64,000 nucleotides of DNA from Clostridia bacterium (lineage in GTDB: Bacteria > Bacillota > Clostridia > Oscillospirales > Acutalibacteraceae), in assembly GCA_017416285.1 (NCBI GenBank), contig JAFQCU010000025.1, positions 18,909 through 82,908 on the forward strand. Direction: 5' to 3'. Positions 43,405 to 51,699 of this stretch are shown piece after piece. Made by a program: the position numbers and the translations under genes. The first letter of the stretch is position 1, and the number at the start of each line of letters is the position of its first letter. The notes beneath the pieces are model-generated. The model was not told the DNA's origin. It saw only the letters and a list, made by a program, of their open reading frames with translations, and did not search any database.

Positions 43405-44145
43405 TTATTCATAATCTACAACGTCAACCCAAGAAAGCAGAAATTCACGTTCTTCAGGCTTGCCTTTAACCGATTGCGAAGCCGCAACAATAGGCAACCA
43501 CTTTTGAATATACTGACGTGCGGTATCGCTCTTTTTACAGAAAATATCCATATATTTTTTAGCAACGTCTTCCTTACCGTTAAGGCAGAAAAGTAAATAC
43601 GTTCTTGCTACATCAGCAGAAGCGTTACCCTGTGTGGCGTGCGCCCAGTCAATAATATAAACCTTTTCATCGGGTGTAATTATCACGTTTGAGGGATATA
43701 AGTCGCCATGACAAACCTTGTTATGCTTCGGCATACCTGCTAAACGTGTATGAAGCTCGTAACGGGTGGTTGCGTCCAAATCGGTTTCATCAATTTTGCG
43801 GTTCATTTTATCCTTAAGCTTTGTAAGCAAGGTGGATTTTTGCGCATGGATAAGCATTTGAACGTCGACAAACTGCTCAAGATATTTATCGAAATTTTCG
43901 GGATCTTTTTCCATTTTTTCAGCCAAGGTTTCACCCTCAACAAACTCTGTGACAAGCGCCCACTTTCCGTCAATCATCTTAACCTCTAAAATTTTTGGAA
44001 TATTAAGACCGGTTTCTTCAATTCGTGCCTGATTAAGCGCTTCGTTTAATATACCCGATTTTGAATAATTTTCATCGAATATTTTAATACGCTTATCGCC
44101 GTCCTTATAAATGGTTTTACCAACGCTTTTTGCAATAATTTCCAT
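43405..44145 (-). CDS. APH/choline-kinase-like phosphotransferase
   Basis: 246 residues from ATG 44145 with GGAG at 8 bases; a GTG three codons earlier covers that site. It has the aminoglycoside-phosphotransferase fold: ALVTEFVEGETL in the hinge, CHGDLYPSNVI with catalytic Asp near residue 165, and IDWAHATQG with the metal Asp. The N-terminal lobe is short (about 75 residues) and has no clear Gly loop. Members phosphorylate many small molecules or sugars, and such genes rarely give resistance, so none should be assumed. It lies 12 bases after adhE and may be co-transcribed. Confidence 0.8.
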   Translation of the reverse strand: MEIIAKSVGKTIYKDGDKRIKIFDENYSKSGILNEALNQARIEETGLNIPKILEVKMIDGKWALVTEFVEGETLAEKMEKDPENFDKYLEQFVDVQMLIHAQKSTLLTKLKDKMNRKIDETDLDATTRYELHTRLAGMPKHNKVCHGDLYPSNVIITPDEKVYIIDWAHATQGNASADVARTYLLFCLNGKEDVAKKYMDIFCKKSDTARQYIQKWLPIVAASQSVKGKPEEREFLLSWVDVVDYE

Positions 44146-44157
44146 AAAATTCACTCC

Positions 44158-46776
44158 TTAAATATCCTTGTGTTCGCCATAATAAGCATTAAGATACATC
44201 TGCTTGATTTCGCTCATTAAGGGATAACGGGGGTTAGCGCCTGTGCACTGGTCGTCAAATGCTTGCTCTACCATTTCATCAAGATTCTGGAGGAATACCT
44301 TTTCGTCAATTCCATAATCCTTAATAGTCGCCTTAATTCCAACCCTTGCTTTAAGGTCATTAATTGCTTTTATAAGGTTTTCAAGCTTTTGTTCATCACT
44401 ATCACCGCCAAGACCGAGATGATCAGCAATTTCTGCATAGCGTGCAAGTGTATGGGGGTGGTCATATTGCGAGAAGGTGCCCATTTTAACAGGTGTTTCG
44501 CTGGCATTAAAGCGAATAACCTCCTCAATCATAAGTGCGTTTGCAACACCGTGAGGCAAATGGTGGAAAGCACCAAGCTTATGCGCCATCGAGTGGCACA
44601 CACCAAGAAATGCATTGGCAAAAGCCATACCTGCCATTGTAGCGGCGTTAGCCATCTTTTCACGGGCTTCAATATCGGTCTGACCGTTATCATACGCACG
44701 GGGGAGATATTTGAAAATATTTTTAAGCGCACCCAATGCCAAGCCGTCTGTATAATCGGTAGCAAGCATTGCGGCATAGGCTTCAACAGCATGAGTTACA
44801 GCATCAATACCGGAAGCCGCAGTAAGGCCCTTAGGCGCAGACATATGGAAATCGGTATCAATAATTGCCATATTCGGTAAAAGTTCATAGTCAGCTAAAG
44901 GATATTTAACGCCTGTATTTTCATCAGTAATAACCGCAAAGGGTGTTACCTCTGAACCTGTACCTGCAGAAGTAGGAACTGCGATAAAATATGCCTTTTC
45001 GCCCATCTTGGGGAAGGTGTATACACGCTTGCGTATATCAATAAAGCGCATTGCCATATCCATAAAATCAGCATCGGGGTGTTCATAAAGCACCCACATA
45101 ATCTTGGCGGCGTCCATAGCAGAGCCACCACCAAGGGCGATTATTGTGTCCGGCTTAAAGGCAGACATTTGCTTTGCACCGTCACGTGCATTTTTGAGCG
45201 TGGGGTCAGGCTGAACATCGAAGAAAGTAGCGTGTGCGATGCCCATTTCATCAAGCTTGTCGGTAATGGGCTTGGTATAGCCGTTTTCATAAAGGAAGGT
45301 GTCAGTTACAATAAATGCCCTTTTAGCGCCACGAACAGTCTTAAGCTCATCCAAAGCAACGGGCAAGCAGCCCTTTTTGATATATACCTTTTCAGGTGCA
45401 CGGAACCAAAGCATATTTTCCCTTCTTTCTGCCACAGTTTTAATATTTAACAGGTGCTTAACACCAACGTTGTCTGATACAGAGTTGCCGCCCCAAGAGC
45501 CACAACCCAAAGTAAGCGACGGAGCAAGCTTAAAGTTATAAAGGTCGCCAATACCACCGTGTGACGAGGGTGTATTAACAAGTATACGGCAGGTTTTCAT
45601 ACGTGCGGCAAAGCGGTCAAGCTTTTCACCCTCGGTAATTTCATTAAGATAAATGCTAGAGGTATGACCGAAGCCACCGTCTTCAACAAGTCTTTCGGCT
45701 TTGTCGAGTGCTTCGTCAAAATCCTTTGCCCTATACATTGCAAGCACAGGTGAAAGCTTTTCGTGAGCAAATTCTTCACTCAGTTCAACGCTTTCCACCT
45801 CACCGATAAGAATTTTTGTCTTTTCAGGAACTGCAATACCCGAAAGCTCTGCGATTTTAACAGCAGTCTGACCAACGATTTTAGCGTTAAGTGCGCCGTT
45901 GATAATAATTGTTTTACGAACCTTTTCGGTTTCTTCGGGATTTAAGAAATAACATCCACGATTTGCAAATTCCGTTTTTACTGCATCATAGATGCTTTCA
46001 AGCACGATAACCGACTGCTCGGAAGCGCAAATCATACCATTATCAAAGGTTTTGGAATGAATAATCGAGTTAACAGCAAGCAAAATATCTGCGCTGTCAT
46101 CAATGATTGCAGGTGTATTACCCGCACCAACGCCAAGCGCCGGCTTACCGCTTGAATATGCCGCTTTAACCATACCGGGGCCACCGGTTGCAAGGATAAT
46201 ATCGGCTTCCTTCATAACGGTGTTGGTCATATCAAGTGAAGGCACGTCAATCCAGTCAATAATTCCCTCGGGGGCACCTGCCTTAACAGCCGCCTCAAGC
46301 ACTAATTTAGCCGCAGCGATTGTGCTGTTTTTTGCACGAGGATGTGGACTTATAATAATAGCGTTACGGGTTTTTAGTGCCAACAAGCACTTAAAAATTG
46401 CAGTCGAGGTGGGGTTAGTGGTGGGAATAACCGCCGCAATAACACCGATAGGCTCTGCAATTTTTTTAATGCCATACGCTTTGTCTTCTTCAATAATACC
46501 ACAGGTTTTCGTGTCCTTATAAGCATTATAAATATATTCCGAAGCATAGTTGTTTTTAATAACCTTGTCTTCAATAACACCCATACCCGTTTCCTCTACC
46601 GCCATTTTGGCAAGAGGAATTCTGGCTTTGTTTGCAGCAGAAGCGGCGGCTAAAAAGATTTTATCAACCTGTTCTTGCGTAAAGGTTGCAAATTCCTTTT
46701 GTGCCTTTCTGGTGCGTGCGATAGCCTCTTCAAGCCTTTCAACACTGTCAACAACTAAATAATTTTGATTTTGCAT
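44158..46776 (-). CDS. adhE: Bifunctional aldehyde-alcohol dehydrogenase AdhE
   Basis: 872 residues, the usual length. The N-terminal ~440 residues are the CoA-acylating acetaldehyde dehydrogenase: IPTTNPTSTAIFKCLLA, GVGAGNTPA and the catalytic Cys in NGMICASEQS near 245. The C-terminal half is an iron-dependent alcohol dehydrogenase with ALGGGSAMDAAK, SAGTGSEVTPFAVI and the iron ligands in HSMAHKLGAFHHLPHG. It reduces acetyl-CoA to ethanol and regenerates NAD. It probably forms spirosomes like its relatives. A Rex-like box overlaps its promoter. AGGAGAG precedes the ATG. Confidence 0.97.
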   Translation of the reverse strand: MQNQNYLVVDSVERLEEAIARTRKAQKEFATFTQEQVDKIFLAAASAANKARIPLAKMAVEETGMGVIEDKVIKNNYASEYIYNAYKDTKTCGIIEEDKAYGIKKIAEPIGVIAAVIPTTNPTSTAIFKCLLALKTRNAIIISPHPRAKNSTIAAAKLVLEAAVKAGAPEGIIDWIDVPSLDMTNTVMKEADIILATGGPGMVKAAYSSGKPALGVGAGNTPAIIDDSADILLAVNSIIHSKTFDNGMICASEQSVIVLESIYDAVKTEFANRGCYFLNPEETEKVRKTIIINGALNAKIVGQTAVKIAELSGIAVPEKTKILIGEVESVELSEEFAHEKLSPVLAMYRAKDFDEALDKAERLVEDGGFGHTSSIYLNEITEGEKLDRFAARMKTCRILVNTPSSHGGIGDLYNFKLAPSLTLGCGSWGGNSVSDNVGVKHLLNIKTVAERRENMLWFRAPEKVYIKKGCLPVALDELKTVRGAKRAFIVTDTFLYENGYTKPITDKLDEMGIAHATFFDVQPDPTLKNARDGAKQMSAFKPDTIIALGGGSAMDAAKIMWVLYEHPDADFMDMAMRFIDIRKRVYTFPKMGEKAYFIAVPTSAGTGSEVTPFAVITDENTGVKYPLADYELLPNMAIIDTDFHMSAPKGLTAASGIDAVTHAVEAYAAMLATDYTDGLALGALKNIFKYLPRAYDNGQTDIEAREKMANAATMAGMAFANAFLGVCHSMAHKLGAFHHLPHGVANALMIEEVIRFNASETPVKMGTFSQYDHPHTLARYAEIADHLGLGGDSDEQKLENLIKAINDLKARVGIKATIKDYGIDEKVFLQNLDEMVEQAFDDQCTGANPRYPLMSEIKQMYLNAYYGEHKDI

Positions 46777-46800
46777 TGTACTCTCTCCTAAAAATCGAAG

Positions 46801-46837
46801 TTGTTATTATTTTAACAATGTTTTGCCGTCTTGTGAA
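46801..46837 (-). promoter_or_regulatory. adhE promoter with a Rex-like operator
   Basis: Minus strand TTCACA (46837-46832), 17-base spacer, TAAAAT (46814-46809). The 18-base palindrome TTGTTATTATTTTAACAA (46801-46818) matches the Rex consensus TTGTTAAnnnnTTAACAA except for one base and covers the -10 box, so NADH/NAD-dependent repression is likely. Confidence 0.7.
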
Positions 46838-46851
46838 TTCTTAAAAACTAT

Positions 46852-46886
46852 AACAGGACTTATCAAAATTGATAAGTCCTGTTTAA
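46852..46886 (-). terminator. Terminator after the LysR gene
   Basis: AACAGGACTTATCAA and its exact complement around an AA loop, directly after the regulator's stop codon. Confidence 0.85.
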
Positions 46887-47810
46887 TCACTTAAAATGTC
46901 TTTCTTTTGAAGCGGCGAGCTCTTTTATAAATTCAAGGTCGTGCTTTGTTGGCTTATACCCTTTTTTATAAATAAGAACGTCCTTATAAAGCTTTTGGTT
47001 TTCGGGGCACCTGCGTTTAACCAAATTATAATGTAAAAGCTGATGCTCTGATGCAGACGACACCCACATAAAGGTCTGCTTGTTTTTGGACAGCAATTCA
47101 AACTGACTTGCACGTTCAAAAATAAAAATTCTTCTGCTGATATTGTCGGGCAGTTCTTCTTTAAACACCTTCGACTGCGGCATTGACGGAACGTACGGGT
47201 CAGCGTGAGCAATTTCAATATATTTATTTAAATCGGCAAAGGTTATTTCGCCCTTATCTGCCAACGGATTTTCCTTGCTCATTAAAAGCGAATAATTAAA
47301 TTCGGTTATAAGCTCGTATTCAAAGCCCTTTTCCTCAAGCATGGTTTTGAAATACTTATCATAGTTTTCAGCATAGCGAATAATACCCAGCTTATAATCG
47401 TGATTAAGCATATTGCTGATTGTTCGTTGTGAATTTGTTTCTTTGTAAAAAATTTCAGCCGAATCTTCGGTAAGCGATTTAGTAAATTCAGCGAATGCCT
47501 CTGAAATATAGCACGCCCTTGGAACCGAAATTGAAAACTTTTGTTTTTTGGGCGCACCCTCTTTATAAAAGCGTTCAGCCTGCTCCAGCTGTGAAACAAT
47601 ATTCTGCGCCATGCTTATAAAATCTTCACCTTCGGGGGTAAGTGTCATGCCCCTTGCAGTACGCTCAAATATTGTTATGCCTATATCGGTCTCCAATTCC
47701 TTAATAGAACGGCTTATATTAGGTACCGCAATTAAAAGCTTTTCGCTAGCCTTACCAAGCGAGCCCGTTTTAGCCACCTCAATAGCATACTTCATATGCA
47801 GAATATTCAA
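46887..47810 (-). CDS. LysR-family transcriptional regulator
   Basis: 307 residues. The winged helix occupies about 1-60 (YAIEVAKTGSLGKASEKLLIAVPNISRSIKELE, read in parts as GSLGKASEKL and VPNISRSIKELE), followed by the IGITIFERTARGMTLTPEG wing and a dimerisation helix. The C-terminal effector domain spans about 90-295. It lies just upstream of adhE on the same strand, but a terminator and a separate adhE promoter intervene, so regulation of adhE is only a possibility. The effector is unknown. Confidence 0.9.
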   Translation of the reverse strand: MNILHMKYAIEVAKTGSLGKASEKLLIAVPNISRSIKELETDIGITIFERTARGMTLTPEGEDFISMAQNIVSQLEQAERFYKEGAPKKQKFSISVPRACYISEAFAEFTKSLTEDSAEIFYKETNSQRTISNMLNHDYKLGIIRYAENYDKYFKTMLEEKGFEYELITEFNYSLLMSKENPLADKGEITFADLNKYIEIAHADPYVPSMPQSKVFKEELPDNISRRIFIFERASQFELLSKNKQTFMWVSSASEHQLLHYNLVKRRCPENQKLYKDVLIYKKGYKPTKHDLEFIKELAASKERHFK

Positions 47811-47893
47811 AAAATCACCACCTGATACTACTCTTATAAAAAATTATAACACATACACTTAAAATAATCAATCAACGGATTTATTATTATTTA

Positions 47894-47922
47894 TTGAAAA
47901 AATTGGCAAATCGGTATATAAT
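47894..47922 (+). promoter_or_regulatory. Promoter for queT
   Basis: TTGAAA, 17-base spacer, TATAAT. The transcript would start about 25 bases before the coding start, which leaves no room for a preQ1 riboswitch. Confidence 0.65.
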
Positions 47923-47952
47923 ATGTATATCATTGTAAATGCAGGTGCAAAA

Positions 47953-48477
47953 ATGTCTAAACGCAATCATCTTAATTATATTATTACCGCTTCATTAATA
48001 GCGGCGGCTTATGCTGCACTTACCTTTTTAAGCGGTATTTTCGGCTTGGCTTTCGGCCCAATACAGCTTCGCCTTTCTGAGGTGCTTACAATTCTTCCTG
48101 TTTTCACCCCTGCGGCAATACCGGGGCTTACCATTGGCTGCTTCATTTCAAATATTGGCTCGTTTAATGCTGTTGATATGATTTTCGGCACGCTTGCAAC
48201 CCTTTCAGCCGCATTCTTAACATACTGCTTTAAAGGCATTAAGTTTAAAGGAATTCCTCTTTTATCAATGTTGCCGCCCGTAATAATTAACGCTGTAATA
48301 ATCGGGTTTGAAATTGCAGTTTTCTTCATGCCTGATGCTTCGTTTTTATGGGCATTTTTAATTTCCGCAGCAGAGGTTGGCATCGGTCAGTTCATCGTTT
48401 GCTATGTTTTAGGTATTCCCTTTTATATTGCTGTCAATAAATATAATTTTTTCGAAAAGTTTAAAATTAAAAAATAA
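47953..48477 (+). CDS. queT: QueT-type queuosine-precursor transporter (ECF substrate-binding subunit)
   Basis: 174 residues from ATG 47953 (AGGTG upstream); the ten earlier codons belong to the promoter region. Five or six helices are present. FGPIQLRLSEVLTILPVF, TPAAIPGLTIGCFISN, DMIFGTLATLSAAFLTY and LPPVIINAVIIGFEIA match the QueT family. These S components join a shared ECF energy module, encoded elsewhere, to import preQ0/preQ1 or queuine for tRNA modification. Its gene precedes a sugar transferase by 20 bases; no functional link is known. Confidence 0.88.
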   Translation: MSKRNHLNYIITASLIAAAYAALTFLSGIFGLAFGPIQLRLSEVLTILPVFTPAAIPGLTIGCFISNIGSFNAVDMIFGTLATLSAAFLTYCFKGIKFKGIPLLSMLPPVIINAVIIGFEIAVFFMPDASFLWAFLISAAEVGIGQFIVCYVLGIPFYIAVNKYNFFEKFKIKK

Positions 48478-48497
48478 GGATATTACAGGTATAATTT

Positions 48498-49853
48498 ATG
48501 CTTAAATTATTTACAAAATTCAGAAAAACGGTAATGCTTTCAATTAAAGCCTTAATTATTTGTGCCATTACCTTTATATTTATGGAAAACTGGGTAACCA
48601 ATTATACCCCATCGCTTTTCAGCCGTGACGGCAACTATTTGCTCATTTTTTCCTTTGTTTTTATGCTTATACTGTTCGGATCGCTTTTCAGCGCCTTTAA
48701 AATTGGCATTTATCGTTTGTCTGAAATTGTTTACAGCCTTTCACTTTCAATTTTAATAACTAATTTTATAATGTACCTTGAATTAAGCCTTATTGCACGC
48801 CAAATGCTTAACCCCATGCATTTAATTATTAGTATGATTATTGAAATGGTAGCCGGACTTATAGGTGCCATTTGTGCCAACACAGCATATTTTAAGCTTT
48901 ATCCCCCAAAAGAGCTTTTGGCAATTTTCGGCGATGACCAGTCAGGCTTCCGCCTTATCGCTAAAATGAATCTTATTCACCAGCGCTTTAAAATTATGCG
49001 TGGTGTAAATATCAACACCGAAAGTCTTGAAAGCATTAAAAAGCTTATTGATAAATATGAAGGCGTAATTATTTGCGACATTGATAAAAACCTTGAAAAT
49101 CAAATTTATTCTTATTGCTATTCAAAGCAAAAACGCATATATTTGCTACCGTCGGTTACCGATATTTTAATGAGTCAAAGCGACCAGATACAAATTGGCG
49201 ACACCTTGGTTATTATGAGCCGTAACCGTGGCCTAACCCCTGAACAGCGTTTTTTAAAACGTATTATTGATATCATTGTTTCGTCACTTATGCTTATTGT
49301 TGCCTCGCCCTTTATGCTTATAACTGCACTTGCTATCAAGCTTTACGATGGCGGAAGCGTTTTATATAAGCAAGAACGCTTGACTTATAAAGGCAAACGC
49401 TTTTACGTTTACAAATTCCGTAGTATGATTGAAAATGCCGAAAGCAAAAGCGGTGCGGTTTTAGCCTCAAAATCCGATGACAGAATCACACCAATCGGAA
49501 AAATTATACGTGCCTGCCGTTTAGACGAATTACCACAACTACTTAACGTTTTAAAGGGCGATATGTCCCTTGTAGGACCACGGCCCGAACGTCCCGAAAT
49601 TGCCGAACAATATTACGAAACCCTGCCCGAATTTGCGTACCGCCTTAAAGCCAAGGCCGGTCTTACAGGCTATGCACAGATTTATGGCAAGTACAATACA
49701 ACCCCTGCGGACAAGCTTAAAATGGACTTAATTTATATTGAAGGCTATTCAATTTGGCTTGATTTTAAGCTGCTTATTTTAACCTTTAAAATTTTATTTA
49801 TGAAGGAAAGCACCGAAGGTATCGACCAAAACAAAAAAACAGCCGAAAAATAA
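48498..49853 (+). CDS. Polyprenyl-phosphate sugar-1-phosphate transferase (bacterial sugar transferase)
   Basis: 451 residues. Four N-terminal helices (about 12-130) and a nucleotide-fold-like middle (about 140-245) lead to the catalytic domain from about 250. KRIIDIIVSSLMLIVASPF is the membrane re-entrant helix, GSVLYKQERLTYKGKRFYVYKFRSM binds the donor (FRSM signature), RACRLDELPQLLNVLKGDMSLVGPRPERP holds the catalytic Asp-Glu, and KAGLTGYAQI closes it. It starts capsule or exopolysaccharide lipid-linked synthesis by moving a sugar 1-phosphate to undecaprenyl phosphate. No other glycan-assembly genes are adjacent. Confidence 0.92.
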   Translation: MLKLFTKFRKTVMLSIKALIICAITFIFMENWVTNYTPSLFSRDGNYLLIFSFVFMLILFGSLFSAFKIGIYRLSEIVYSLSLSILITNFIMYLELSLIARQMLNPMHLIISMIIEMVAGLIGAICANTAYFKLYPPKELLAIFGDDQSGFRLIAKMNLIHQRFKIMRGVNINTESLESIKKLIDKYEGVIICDIDKNLENQIYSYCYSKQKRIYLLPSVTDILMSQSDQIQIGDTLVIMSRNRGLTPEQRFLKRIIDIIVSSLMLIVASPFMLITALAIKLYDGGSVLYKQERLTYKGKRFYVYKFRSMIENAESKSGAVLASKSDDRITPIGKIIRACRLDELPQLLNVLKGDMSLVGPRPERPEIAEQYYETLPEFAYRLKAKAGLTGYAQIYGKYNTTPADKLKMDLIYIEGYSIWLDFKLLILTFKILFMKESTEGIDQNKKTAEK

Positions 49854-49855
49854 AC

Positions 49856-49887
49856 AAACCCGACCAAACGGTCGGGTTTTAGTTTTT
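49856..49887. terminator. Terminator between convergent genes
   Basis: AAACCCGACC, loop AAAC, GGTCGGGTTTT. Confidence 0.88.
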
Positions 49888-49889
49888 AA

Positions 49890-50162
49890 TTACGATTTTA
49901 AGGCACGTTCAAGCCAAACGAAACCAAAGTCAAGCGCTTCAAACATTGAAGATTTGGTTGTTTCCTTAACAATACGGTCTTTATCACTTAAGGAAGTGTC
50001 GCTCTTTAAAAGCTGAACCTTGATTTTGTCAGGATCGCCATTTGCGTCTTCCGATATAATTGTAAATTTAACCACGAAGGCTTCTGCCATATCGCCGTAA
50101 TAAATTTCGTTTTTGCACCTTACGATTGGTTTTTCTTTATAAGAAATAAAATTTTCAGCCAT
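49890..50162 (-). CDS. Uncharacterised 90-residue protein
   Basis: A soluble, mixed alpha/beta-looking protein with strands at IVRCKNEIYYG, AFVVKFTIISE and IKVQLLKSD and a C-terminal helix ending FVWLERALKS. AGGAG stands before the ATG and a terminator follows. I do not recognise the family, though the composition and site look like a real gene. No neighbour suggests a role. Confidence 0.7.
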   Translation of the reverse strand: MAENFISYKEKPIVRCKNEIYYGDMAEAFVVKFTIISEDANGDPDKIKVQLLKSDTSLSDKDRIVKETTKSSMFEALDFGFVWLERALKS

Positions 50163-50227
50163 AACTTACTCCTTCTAATAAACTTCTATTTATAAAGTAT
50201 AAACTATATATTTAAATATGTCAAGTA

Positions 50228-50256
50228 TTGACTTTTTCGCTTTTTTTAGATAATAT
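50228..50256 (+). promoter_or_regulatory. Promoter for glyS
   Basis: TTGACT, 17-base spacer, TAATAT. The leader is only ~35 bases, so there is no T-box. Confidence 0.65.
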
Positions 50257-50295
50257 AGTATTTGTAGAAATTTGGCTTTATCGGAGGATAAAATA

Positions 50296-51687
50296 ATGGA
50301 AAATTCAATGAAAAATATGGAAACTGTCGTTACCTTAGCCAAAGGCCGTGGCTTTATTTACCGCGGCAGTGAAATTTACGGCGGTTTAGCAAACTCTTGG
50401 GACTACGGCCCCTTGGGTGTTGAACTTAAAAATAACATTAAAAAAGCCTGGTGGAAAAAGTTCGTTCAGGAATGCCCCTACAACGTAGGTCTTGATAGCG
50501 CTATTATTATGAATCCCGAAACTTGGGTAGCTTCCGGTCACCTTGGTGGCTTTTCCGACCCACTTATGGACTGTAAAAACTGTAAAACCCGTCACCGTGC
50601 TGACAAATTAATTGAAGATTACGTTGCAGCGAACGGTCTTTCGGATAATCCCGCCGCTATGAGCGATAGCGAAATGAGCGAATATATAAAAGAACACAAA
50701 ATCGGTTGTCCTGATTGCGGTTCACACGATTTTACCGATATTCGCAAATTCAACCTTATGTTTAAAACCTTTCAGGGCGTTACCGAGGACAGCACCTCTA
50801 CCCTTTATCTCCGCCCTGAAACCGCACAAGGTATTTTTGTAAACTTCAAAAACATTGCCCGTACCACAAGAAAAAAAGTGCCCTTCGGCGTTGCACAGAT
50901 TGGTAAGTCCTTCCGTAACGAAATCACACCCGGTAACTTTATTTTCCGCACACGTGAATTCGAACAGATGGAGCTTGAATTTTTCTGTAAGCCCGGCACC
51001 GACCTTGAGTGGTTTGAATTCTGGCGTGGCTACTGCCGTGATTGGCTACTAAATTTAGGTATGGATGAAAAATCACTCCGTCTTCGTGACCACGACAAGG
51101 ATGAGCTTTGCTTCTATTCAAAAGCCACTACCGACTTTGAGTTTATGTTCCCATTTGGTTGGGGCGAATTATGGGGCGTTGCTGACCGTACCGATTACGA
51201 CCTTACACAGCACGCTAACCACTCAGGCGAAAGTATGGAATATTTTGACCCCGAAACCAATGAAAAATATATTCCTTACGTTATCGAACCGTCACTCGGT
51301 GCTGACCGTGTGCTTTTAGCCTTCTTCTGTAATGCCTACGATGAAGAAACCGACGAAAAAGGCGACACAAGAACCGTTCTTCGCTTGCATCCGGCACTCG
51401 CACCCTTTAAGGCAGCGGTTCTTCCACTTTCTAAAAAGCTTTCTGAAAAAGCCGGCGAAGTTTATACCCAGCTTTCAAAATACTTTAACATTGATTTTGA
51501 CGATGCAGGCTCTATCGGTAAGCGTTACCGCCGTGAGGATGAAATCGGCACACCGATTTGCATCACCTACGACTTTGAATCATTAGAAGATAATTGTGTT
51601 ACCGTTCGTGACCGTGACACTATGGAACAAAAGCGTATTCCTATTGCTGAACTCAAGTCATATATTGAGGCGGCCGTTGAATTTTAA
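50296..51687 (+). CDS. glyS: Glycyl-tRNA synthetase, single-chain (alpha2) type
   Basis: 463 residues from ATG 50296, nine bases after GGAGG; the frame extends back to a TTG that covers this site. It is a class II synthetase: [21 protein letters not shown] at the start (read as [11 protein letters not shown] and [10 protein letters not shown]), motif 2 [21 protein letters not shown], zinc-type CKNCKTRHR and CPDCGSHDF pairs in the insertion, motif 3 [16 protein letters not shown], then the anticodon domain with [11 protein letters not shown]. The short archaeal/eukaryotic-like form is usual in many Firmicutes. nptA-like gene follows by 12 bases. Confidence 0.96.
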   Translation: MENSMKNMETVVTLAKGRGFIYRGSEIYGGLANSWDYGPLGVELKNNIKKAWWKKFVQECPYNVGLDSAIIMNPETWVASGHLGGFSDPLMDCKNCKTRHRADKLIEDYVAANGLSDNPAAMSDSEMSEYIKEHKIGCPDCGSHDFTDIRKFNLMFKTFQGVTEDSTSTLYLRPETAQGIFVNFKNIARTTRKKVPFGVAQIGKSFRNEITPGNFIFRTREFEQMELEFFCKPGTDLEWFEFWRGYCRDWLLNLGMDEKSLRLRDHDKDELCFYSKATTDFEFMFPFGWGELWGVADRTDYDLTQHANHSGESMEYFDPETNEKYIPYVIEPSLGADRVLLAFFCNAYDEETDEKGDTRTVLRLHPALAPFKAAVLPLSKKLSEKAGEVYTQLSKYFNIDFDDAGSIGKRYRREDEIGTPICITYDFESLEDNCVTVRDRDTMEQKRIPIAELKSYIEAAVEF

Positions 51688-51699
51688 AGGTGACCTTTT

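Noticed and set aside
43405-44145. Antibiotic-resistance call for the APH-like gene
   Set aside because: The fold is shared by many housekeeping kinases; no resistance context or close match to known resistance enzymes is visible.
46103-46522. Rightward 139-residue frame inside adhE
   Set aside because: It is a shadow of the strongly coding adhE strand, like similar long frames at 44263-44880, 42205-42834 and 15345-15731.
47811-47952. preQ1 riboswitch before queT
   Set aside because: The promoter leaves only ~25 bases of leader, and no preQ1 aptamer-like sequence is present.
50163-50295. T-box leader before glyS
   Set aside because: The leader after the -10 box is about 35 bases, with no specifier stem, T-box sequence or antiterminator.
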